DNA from: Mytilus trossulus
Taxonomy: Eukaryota > Mollusca > Bivalvia > Mytilida > Mytilidae
Reading direction: 5' to 3'
Assembly: GCF_036588685.1 (NCBI RefSeq)
Contig: NC_086383.1
Span: forward strand, 61,517,448-61,581,447
Length of the DNA: 64,000 bases
Shown here: positions 24,101 to 32,282 of the stretch, piece after piece
Position numbering within the stretch: the first letter of the stretch is position 1
Layout: each line of letters begins with the position of its first letter
Notes under the pieces: model-generated
The model's database searches: none
What the model was told of the DNA's origin: nothing
The model's input: the letters and a program-made list of their open reading frames with translations, nothing else
Position numbers and translations under genes: made by a program

Positions 24101-27100
24101 TCAGTGAAAATGGACGTCACACTAAATTTAAAGAGATACAAATGGGCTGAAATTTAAAAATAAAATACAATACTAACAAAGGCCAGAGGCTCAACAATGT
24201 GACGGGGGTTACACAGGTTTCGTGAGATCTCAACCCTCTCCCTATACCTCTAGTCAATGTAAAATAAAGAAACGCATTACAATACCCACAAAAAAACTCA
24301 GTTTAAAAGAAGTCCAAGTTCGAAGCCAGGAAAGGTAAAAATAGACACTAAGCACAACAATGACATTAATATATATATATATATATGAACAAATGACTAC
24401 AAGCATATACTGACATGACAACTCCAGACCTCAATTAAACAGATTGAAAGATTAGTTCTTCATCCTATGAAAATCAAGTACAACCTTCCCGTTAGGGGTT
24501 TAGTATCATACACCCATAAATTATATGAGAATATTATCACTTGTATCATGCCAACAACTGGTTTTAGAATACATGTGTTCATTTGCGATGCAAAGACCTT
24601 ATAAGTGAATCAATATTAAGAGCAATATATGCAATCATTAATGACCTGGCAACAGTATCGTATCCCTTCCGAATTAGTCTGTTCTTTTCTTCGGTAAGCT
24701 TTTGATGTGAATGCCGACATTTTTGTGCTTTGTAAAGCATATAACCATGAGATATTGGAAGTGAAATACCTGAATGTCTGCATGTTGATGTCCAATAATA
24801 AAATTTAGTTAATATTTTGACTAATTTGTGACCGAAAACCCTGTGGTAATATTTTTTTTCAGTAATACAGAGATTTCTTTCTTTTTAAGTCATACATATA
24901 ACTCATTACAATACAGAAAAAGGTCCGCAATAATTGGGACACAGTTTGTTTTAATGAAAATTCAGACAGCCTGACATTAAAGAATCTCCATAGCGAACAT
25001 AAATCCGATCTACTTAAAATTCAAGGGCATTTATAGTATCAAGGCAGGTCAATTTTGACATATTTGTTTTTTGTTTGATGTTACTACAAGAATACATAAA
25101 AGAGTTTGAACATTATATTCACATTTTGACTTTTTAAATACCCATTTAATCAGGTGTGCGAACTTTTTCTTAACAGGAATATGAGGCAAAGTGGTATATA
25201 GGGTAGAAAATCAAAACTTGGATTTGAAATCACTAACGAAAGCATGCAATTTTATCCAATACGAATGTACTTTTAACGAAAATTTTTACACTCCAGAAGT
25301 AATTAACTCTAATTTCAAAAGCCTTATTTGAACAATTTATTACAAAGTTTTTGATTGTACAAAGTGCACTAGATAGAATAATAGATAGTTTAGTAGTGGA
25401 ATCATGGCTTGAAGATGAAATAAATCTATATTTGTAAGGAATTTTCTGAAGCTTCGGAAGCTTCTGGTTGTGGATGAACATGATTATGTAAGAATAAAAA
25501 GTTTTGTCTGCATTGTTTTTATACAACTCTCCCAAGCTAGAATTGATACTTCACAAGGAAGTAACATAAAGATCATTCATGTCCTAAGCCAGAAATCTAT
25601 TAGCCAGACACTGTCATTGGTTGTTCTCTCTCATATTTTTTCAAAATTGTATTGTGATGTTCTTTTACATTTTGTGATACTGAGAGTCTTTTGTTGCTGA
25701 TTAAATGGTATCCTTTTTCAATCAATATTTCGACCGTTGTACTGTTGTCATATTTATTTACTAAAAAAAATGTGAAATGCGATACGAAATATAAAAAGTT
25801 TATTCAAATCAGATATCTTAAAATGACGTCTATTCTAACTAATGGCAAAGGGTTTGTCCCGCAGTTTAATAATTTATTAGAACTACACACATTACCCCCC
25901 AAAAACCTTTAGGAATATGCTATTTATAGTGTGTACGGTTGATGACTTCCGAAACCGCAGACAATATGTTTAACTTATCTGATTATCAAAATACCTTTAT
26001 CATTGCTGCTACTCGCCTTGCATTCCTCAAAGTGACTTGCACTCCCAACTCCTTTTTGTCCCTGAAAAATATGTTTGATGTATTTAATTTGAGTTATTGA
26101 AGAACTTTAAGCATGCTATCATTATAACTTATACAGTTGGTTGCGATATAGCACAAATTTTGCACTGTTTAAAACTTTTAAAATAAAATGTAACTTCTTT
26201 TTAATCATTGACTATTATTGTAAGTTGCTGATAATGAAAAAAAAGAACTTATTTTGTTTTTTGTAACTCATCGTCAACTTAACTGAAATCTTTCAATATA
26301 ACTTTTATATGGATTTATTTAAACCTTTTATAATCAACAATCTGTATATCTCAAGGTTTTATTGGGGAAATATTTCAGCATTGATTGGTCAAATGTGTCA
26401 AAGGAAGCCGCACGCTTTCAAAAAGCATGACCGATCAAGAAAATATATAATTGGAATTCTCACAGACTCGTTGGACAGGCTTCATATTAAGTGGTACCGA
26501 CGGGAAATGGTAGTCTACCAATAAGCAGCCCCAAAAAGATATGATACCTACTATGTTATCTTAATCCTCTTTAAAGGGAATTGTCCGAGAACTCTGCAAT
26601 AAGTGTTGACAATACGGCGACCATCTTTTGTGTTCTTCCCAGGGATCACAATCTTTGAACCAATTTTGTAATCGGATGCCACAATGGAAACAACGGGTGA
26701 AATCACTGTACCCAACGTAGAACAATCCAGTAGATACCATAGAACGAGTTATGTTTCGTAAATTTTTCGGCCACGTTTGAAACGTACAGTTTCGAATATT
26801 ATTCGAGCTATAATTCGGAAATTGAGGAATATTAGTTTTATTAGAAATGTCAAATATATCTTCAAATATACCCAGAGTGGTTTTCATCATACTATTTTTA
26901 CCTTTGGGCGCATATGTTTCTATTCGTTGGATTCCTGGCGCAATTGTCTCAAACTGTATAATATGTGCACAAGAAGGAGAAAGATTTTTGTGCATAACAT
27001 TTGGAATATCGCCTGATCTCCAATGCTTGACAATTAACCCACAAGAAAAACATTTTGTTTCAGAATTTTGACCTGTGTAGACGAATCCTGATTTAGCTAA

Positions 27101-27181
27101 CATGAGACAACTAATGTCCACGTCTCGAGGGAAAGTGTGGAATGATGCACATCTCCATAGTTCTTCTTGGATATTAGTCAT
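20957..27181 (-). CDS. Inhibitor-of-apoptosis-like gene with two BIR domains (IAP-b), possibly truncated
   Basis: Main coding exon 27181-26561 encodes 206 aa from ATG 27181 to TAA. Further exons in matching phase lie downstream: 26061-25995, 23249-23157 and a RING exon 21153-20957. In the paralogue at 39-42.7 kb the BIR exon splices in phase 0; here an in-frame TAA occurs four codons before the corresponding GT (GTAGGT in place of GTAAGT). Two readings are possible: a short BIR-only protein with orphaned RING exons, or a recently broken BIR-RING gene. BIR domains bind caspases or IAP-binding-motif peptides, and RING would give E3 ubiquitin ligase activity. The ATG was chosen because a TAG precedes the ORF 24 codons upstream. 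Confidence 0.6.
21236..21723 (+). mobile_element. 5'-truncated retroelement tail (family R2), copy c
   Basis: Plus-strand copy lying in the intron just upstream of the RING exon. It begins near CCAATTGATACTATATTCCC, contains ACGAGTTGGTTGACCGTTAT and GGAGCAGGATCTGCTGACCC, and ends near GGTATCTTTTGTCCCG. Same end point as the other copies. Confidence 0.65.
22180..22830. repeat. Dispersed repeat with GC-rich palindromic end
   Basis: The left edge (GGGCTGATATGAAAAG, TTATCACATGC) and the right edge (ATCAGCCCCCGAGCC, then GGGCTGATATTGAACC and GGGCTGATAATACATGCGA) are related inverted blocks around AT-rich DNA. It lies in the intron of the IAP-b gene. The 117-codon minus-strand ORF inside is Phe/Tyr-rich translation of AT-rich repeat and not a gene. 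Confidence 0.5.
23157..23249 (-). CDS. IAP-b candidate linker exon 2
   Basis: A 93-nt interval between acceptor CTATTTTAG and donor GTAAGT, phase 1 on both sides. It encodes SSGDPNLEENNKILFENRTI followed by EWGDPKTAVQ. It joins in frame to the RING exon (G|AT giving Asp), equivalent to the linker exon 39989-39789 of the paralogue. Confidence 0.5.
23962..25470 (-). mobile_element. Truncated Naiad-like Penelope element, copy 2
   Basis: Minus-strand copy of the 3' half of the element at 31.3-35.05 kb. The RT part near 25470-25200 reads LPKLQKIPYKYRFISSSSHD, STTKLS and NYFWSVK, aligning with the LPKLHKTPYK and INYFWSVKNS blocks of copy 1. Downstream it keeps the 3' region: the SECIS-like hairpin at about 24465-24530 and the tail (CAACCCTCTCCCTATACCTC, GCCAGAGGCT). 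It is broken by shifts and stops and lies in an intron region of IAP-b. Confidence 0.75.
24465..24530 (-). promoter_or_regulatory. SECIS-like hairpin, copy 2 (decayed)
   Basis: On the minus strand the core ATGATACTAAACCCCTAACG followed by GGAAGG is identical to that of copy 1. The 3' quartet TGAT is kept, but the 5' quartet reads TGGG. The AAA of the internal loop and the CCC/GGG mini-stem are intact. As a quartet base pair is lost, this copy would be non-functional, but the conserved core shows the structure came with the element. Confidence 0.6.
25995..26061 (-). CDS. IAP-b candidate linker exon
   Basis: A 67-nt interval between acceptor ATTTTTCAG and donor GTATTT, open in phase 0 to phase 1, encoding GQKGVGSASHFEECKASSSN plus DK. 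It has the same phases and position as the UBA exon of the paralogue at 40492-40288 but is much shorter and lacks a UBA. It may be a decayed remnant. Confidence 0.45.
26561..27181 (-). CDS. IAP-b main exon: two BIR domains
   Basis: BIR1 (about residues 10-75) has the Zn motif C-x2-C-x16-H-x6-C: CFSCGLIVKHW, SGDIP, H, SPSC. BIR2 (about 130-195) has CFHCGIRLQNW, H and SPYC with the same spacing. In BIR2 the usual G-D-D-P-W reads D-C-D-P-W, losing the conserved Gly of the turn, and the last Cys is followed by QHLLQSS before TAA at 26561-26563. The Arg of BIR folds is present before each domain. An acceptor (TTTATTGCAG) about 105 bases upstream of the ATG suggests a 5' UTR exon. Confidence 0.75.
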   Translation of the reverse strand: MTNIQEELWRCASFHTFPRDVDISCLMLAKSGFVYTGQNSETKCFSCGLIVKHWRSGDIPNVMHKNLSPSCAHIIQFETIAPGIQRIETYAPKGKNSMMKTTLGIFEDIFDISNKTNIPQFPNYSSNNIRNCTFQTWPKNLRNITRSMVSTGLFYVGYSDFTRCFHCGIRLQNWFKDCDPWEEHKRWSPYCQHLLQSSRTIPFKED

Positions 27182-27764
27182 CCTAGTTATATATCCAATT
27201 TTCCACCAAATTTCCGCTTTCCGATTTATATAACACTGTTCAAACAACTAGATACTGATAACGATTGTCTTGAATTATGTGAAAACCTGCAATAAATATA
27301 TTTTTTCAAGTATTTATAAGCAGTTTATTTATTTTTATTAATAAATGTATGCTTAACTCATAAATGAAGCTGCACGGCATGAGTACTGCCGGTAACACAG
27401 AAACCCACATTATATAATGCACTAACAAAGACGTTTACATAACGAGGACAATTATTGTACGAACACAGATGCAAAAGGGAGATGTAAAAAAGACTCATCC
27501 ATATAAATAGTATAACCTGACCATAACTTTTCAAAAAAACTACCCAAAGTAACTGGTAAAACAAATGAAATTTGCTTCGAAATAAAACGTAACATGAACA
27601 AGTATTGAAACCAGTTAAAGGCATATTTAGATTTTGAATATCATTTTTCATATTTTAATTTCTGACATGGGATATGCGTTTGTAAATTATTTTTAAGTTG
27701 TTCCTTAGTTTTGGTTTGTTTATCAAAATCTTGGTGACGTCGTTTAACACTTCATTTATTTTTG

Positions 27765-27824
27765 CGTCCCCCCTTTTATGTCAGTCAGTCCCCCTCTTTA
27801 TGAAAAGTTATGGTCCCGCCACTG
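27765..27824. repeat. Fragment of foldback element (family F1)
   Basis: Right-end fragment with GTCAGTCAGTCCCCCTCTTT and TGGTCCCGCCACTGAG, matching the right halves of the complete copies at 31099-31258 and 48212-48368. Confidence 0.5.
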
Positions 27825-28267
27825 AGTCCCCCTTCCAAAATGACTCAGTAATTTTCTTAGCGTAGAAAACTGCAGTCATGTTTAGCTGGCAATATTAATA
27901 AAAAAAATCAAAAAGAAATAAGTATCAATCATGCGGTTCTTTTACTTATTCTGAACAAATGAAAATTCTTAATAGATATACATTTAAAATGAAAAATAAT
28001 AGAACAAAAAGACAATGTATACGATGTTGTTATCAATTGATATAAATTAGTTGTAAAAAAACAAAACTTATATAATTAGGTAAATAAGATAATAGTGCAT
28101 CGCTTGTTTACCTTACAGTGTCCCTTTATCATTAAGTTGAGTGGAACGGCGTTTAAAATATATTTTCCATTATCTATTTATAGAAAACAATATATTTCTA
28201 GCATGAGTTGTTAGGTTGTATATTGAAATGATTCCTATTCTAAATATACTATAAGGAAAATAATACG

Positions 28268-28360
28268 ATGAACCGTTCAATCTTATGTGAATTTGTTAAC
28301 TAGAATATATACAACTTCCGTTCAATCTTATGTGAATTTGTTAACTAGAATATATACAAC
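28268..28360. repeat. Two-copy direct repeat, about 45 bp
   Basis: The block CCGTTCAATCTTATGTGAAT, TTGTTAACTAGAATATATAC, AACTT occurs twice back to back with no differences that I can see, so the duplication is recent. Confidence 0.75.
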
Positions 28361-29666
28361 ATTTAAACATTTTAAATGAGCCTGGTTAAATGCGTACGTT
28401 TAAAAAATTCGCTAAGCCAATGCATAAATCGCATTGATCTAAAATTTAAACAATAGGTCATATAGATTACAACTTAAGTGTTGTGTCTGTACACACTATT
28501 CACGTGTGAAGGTTTTATACACAATCTTAACATATAATTATCTTATACACAGTATTATTAGGAAGAACATATTTTCATGTTAACATAATTCTTTATTTGT
28601 TAACAAACAACGACTCGCGTGTTTGTGTGTCATCTTTACGTAATCTAATTGGTAACAGAGATATTTAAAAATGTAAAGCAGGATCAGAGTCTGCTAGATG
28701 TAGGGGCAGACATAGCAATTGGGGATGAGTACACTTTCCCTGTTCCATACACACACACTTATGTTGGCCGAACATGTCTAGTCATTTGATTTTGCCATGC
28801 GATTTTTTATGGTTGTTTTCTTTTCGAAACATTCCTCGCCAAATATTTGTCAAACCAGGATATTTAAAAATATATGAACAAAGTAAATTGGAATACAATT
28901 AAGACAAATCAGAGAAATACAAAAATGAATGGTTGAGAACAAAAAATGTTTACAACTTAAATTCAAAACTATTTTGATTTTGAATGGAATAGCAGACATG
29001 CGGGTGTCTTCCCATTTATCCATTTTTTTTTAAATAAGGTATTCTCATTTAGCCAACTTTATTTTTGTTAATTATTGGGTTGTTTGTTCAGTAAGAATAC
29101 GGTGTCTTTCTTAAATTTGACAGTAAATTTGGATGTTTTTATATTATTTAAAATATATATATAAAATAGGCGATAGTAAACTTGTTACATTTTATTTTTA
29201 AATAAAATTTAGTATATTTTAAATAATAAATAAAATTGAGAATGGAAATGTTTCATCATTTATACAGAAGTAACCCACAAATCAAAATATTTTATATGAC
29301 AATTTATGAAAGTAAATATGACTGTCTTTGTTACTTTTTTTAAATTGTAGGTGCAAGGCAAGTTATAAAATTACAATAAATGTGACACCTGTAAACTTTT
29401 AATTGTGGTGCTGATTCAAGATGATAACAAAATTAAACATTGTTCGTGTTCAGCATATTTGCTAATCAATGCAAAAATCTAAACATTTTTCACAACCCAA
29501 GCCCATATCTCCAAGTGTTCAAAATTAAAACTATATAATAGTACTCAGTAATCTTTCCAAAACATTTGAAAGAATGAATGAATAAACTCTATTCTAATAA
29601 AACTAATAATTAAGGTCATGTTGTAGTATATATAGCCATGCAATCCAACATTTCATAATTGCACAA

Positions 29667-30176
29667 ATGGTAAACGCACACGTAAGAGTACAACTAATTT
29701 CACATGCCAGAGGTCACTACCTAGTAGTTGCAGGCTACATATATTGTGTTAAGACAAGAACACAGGGCAGATATGTAGAACTCGTTTACTGGAAATGTAA
29801 AGAAATTGACTGCCCTTGCACCGTATACAACGCAGATAATCTAGTTACCAGATTTTCAAGAGACCACAACCAGCCACTAACACATGCAGATATCAAAGCC
29901 AAGCTTTCCCTGTCACACTTATCAGAGAAAGCACGCTCCTGCCTAGACCCACTACCAACACTCTATGACAGTGAAATAATACAGTTCTGGTGCAGGGAAT
30001 GGGACGAAGACACCAGGCAGATTGCAGAAAAGGTATTAACCTTTACAGCCTGTAAATCCTCACTGTATCATCAATGCAATACAGAACTACCTAGGCAGCA
30101 CGCCTTCAGACAAAACATCGACTTACAACCAGAATGGAGAGAAACTTCAACAGGTCATGATCAAATATTAATATAA
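29667..30176 (+). CDS. FLYWCH-like zinc-finger protein, single exon
   Basis: 169-aa ORF with no intron. Residues about 12-75 resemble a FLYWCH zinc finger: GHYLVVAGYIYCVKTRTQ, then YVELVYWKC, IDCPCTVYN and the His pair in RDHNQPLTH. FLYWCH fingers bind DNA or protein partners and also occur at the N-termini of MULE-type transposases and in large lineage-specific gene families. The rest (EKARSCLDPLPTLYDSEIIQ and on) has no recognised domain and keeps Cys and Trp residues. It is less AT-rich than its surroundings, which supports real coding. It could be a functional small gene, a 3'-truncated copy of a larger gene, or the N-terminus of a domesticated transposase. The ATG is the first in frame, with an A at -3. 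Confidence 0.6.
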   Translation: MVNAHVRVQLISHARGHYLVVAGYIYCVKTRTQGRYVELVYWKCKEIDCPCTVYNADNLVTRFSRDHNQPLTHADIKAKLSLSHLSEKARSCLDPLPTLYDSEIIQFWCREWDEDTRQIAEKVLTFTACKSSLYHQCNTELPRQHAFRQNIDLQPEWRETSTGHDQILI

Positions 30177-30689
30177 AAATTAGAAGGTGTTGTATGATTG
30201 CAAATGAGACAACTCTACATCCAGACATAACATATAAGACAATGTTTTGTAAGACATAAATACTTTCAAATGGTTTTCATTACATTAACTAAATGTCAGT
30301 TGCTCATTTTAACATGCTATGCTATATAATACTACATAAAATTTAATCCGGGTATAATTTTCAGATTTATTTTTCACCTGTTATTCAACCCAAACTCTTA
30401 TTAAAAACCCCATTGTTCTTGCTTACATTTGATCTCATATATCCAACCTTTTTATTTCACCTGTACTACCTATAATTTTAAAAAGTTGGATGAATGAGAA
30501 TGAACTCATTACCATATATTGCATCACTTTTGATTTAATTTTAACTTACCTTTGACACAAACAGATAAATATGTATATATGTCGATAAAATAATGTTTCT
30601 ACATTTATATATATATATATTGCTAACGCTGAATTTCTTTTTTCGGATGATTTATAAATAGATCGGGTCAGTCACACTTTTCTTATGTA
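30177..30689. other. Intergenic, AT-rich
   Basis: No gene or recognised repeat; a short TA microsatellite at about 30607-30621. A second, partial copy of the ACACTTTTCTTACGTACGT block is found at about 30670-30700, next to the start of arm A. Confidence 0.4.
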
Positions 30690-31098
30690 CGTGTTATACA
30701 TCTGGCATGTTTACAAATAGAGATGTTCATTTTTTTAACATCCGTCACACTTTTCTTACGTACGTGGTATGCAAGTGTAAAGATTCATAGTGGATTATCT
30801 CCCATTGATCAGGTGAGTCTCAACTGTCAAACAAGTCCAAATCAGTCAAATGTGCAATAATTTAAACATTGTCTGTTTTATATGTTTGATACTTTTAAGT
30901 AATAATGAGTAATGCCGACAATCCAGACATCTTCACTCGAAATAATCAAGTGAATCAGAAACATCATTAATAAAGGAAACTAAACTCATATAAAAGAAAT
31001 GTATAAAAGATATGTTTTTTAATTGATTATGTATAATTTATCAATTAAGAAACAAATACTGTTGTAGTACTGGGCGTGAGCTGTTTGAACCACAACGT

Positions 31099-31258
31099 CA
31101 TAGGTGGATTCAGGGGGGGGGGTATGGGGGCCCGGGCCCCCTCACGTGGGGAAAAATTGGTTGATTATATAGGAAATCACTGAAGCATGACTGGAGCGTC
31201 CTCCCCCTTTAGGTCAGTCAGCGGGCCCCCCTAATAAAAAGTTCTGGATCTGCCACTG
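31099..31258. mobile_element. Foldback MITE (family F1), copy a
   Basis: 160-bp element with inverted ends (TAGGTGGATTCAG and CTGGATCTGCCACTG) and a GC-rich middle. It is flanked by the 5-bp repeat AACGT (31094-31098 and 31259-31263). The homologous position in arm B (about 48960) is uninterrupted, so the insertion happened after the duplication. Confidence 0.8.
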
Positions 31259-31446
31259 AACGTATCTGAAGCGCATTTTCGCGTGCAATATACCCTATCT
31301 TTTTCGGGTAATTAATACTGATAGCGTTTGTCATTTTAAGCCGAACAAATTTATCCATTTTACATAACTTAAATTGTTGTATGCTGGTTCATATTCTGGA
31401 CGCCAATATTTGCTCCTTTATTAAATAATTCACTAACAAAACAATT

Positions 31447-32193
31447 ATGAATCTTAGAAATCGAAAATTACTAAATACTAAACTTGTTCAAAGGGTATCT
31501 ACACGTCTCAATCTTCAAAATCGGTTATTTAAAAATACTACCATCGCTAACATTTTTAACAATAAAAATCGTGGTTACCCTTCTATCGATAATTGTCATG
31601 CCAAAAAATGACTTACATGTCCCCGTCTTTCCACCAACAATACGGTAAGGTCCACGTTTAATGGTCGCACATTTTCTTTAAATTTTGAAACTGATATAAC
31701 TTGAAAAACAAACAGTATTATGTATTTACTCACATGAAACAAACCGGGGTGTGGTATTCAGTACGTAGGAGAAACTGGACGATATTTATCTAAACGCACT
31801 CAAGAACATCTGTATCGTTTTAAAAGACCCAATAAATTCAAAAGTATCATTTACCAACACCTTAAGAAGCACAACCATCCTTTTAAATATTTAGCAGTTC
31901 AACCTTTAGAAGTAGTAAATAAGCAGCCTGGTGAATCGCATTCAAAGTTTGTACGATCACGGAAAATAATTGAATTAAATTGGATTAAAAAATTACAGAC
32001 AGTTTACCCTCTCGGTCTTAATGATAATATCAGGGGAATTAATAATATACCTAGAACCAATTCCGTTAACATTTTGGATGTAGTTTCTAAAACTGTTCGT
32101 AAAAAATGTTGTCACGGTCGTAGAACAAATCGCAATCAAAGAAAATTTCGGGCCAATCATACCAATATTTCGGACCTAATTTCTATTTCATAA
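31447..32193 (+). pseudogene. N-terminal GIY-YIG endonuclease ORF with three in-frame TGA codons
   Basis: From ATG 31447 the frame runs 248 codons to TAA 32191-32193 with no TAA or TAG inside but TGA at 31609, 31702 and 31735 (codons 55, 86, 97). The second and third lie in DIT-x-KTNSIMYLLT-x-NKPGC, where related GIY-YIG domains have Cys. GIY-YIG features: GIQYVGETGR (codons 103-112), Arg and His in SKRTQEHL, Glu in KIIELNWI (codon 176) and Asn in PLGLNDN (about 188-194). A basic tail (KKCCHGRRTNRNQRKF) follows. The domain nicks target DNA for target-primed reverse transcription. Read as a standard gene it would be a string of nonsense mutations; read with Sec insertion it is fully open. Confidence 0.75.
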
Positions 32194-32282
32194 AACAACG
32201 GCAGAAATAATTTGTTAACAAAACTCAATTTTACATAAAACTTTGGAGGATTGCAACACAATTTCATATAGCAGTCCTAAGT

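Larger units (their letters stand above)
27290..29666. other. Intergenic between IAP-b and the FLYWCH-like ORF
   Basis: AT-rich DNA without a recognised gene. It contains an F1 fragment (27765), a tandem duplication of about 45 bp (28268-28360, unit beginning CCGTTCAATCTTATGTGAAT) and an R4 fragment near 28760-28850. The 97-codon minus-strand ORF at 27358-27651 has no recognisable domain. Confidence 0.45.
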
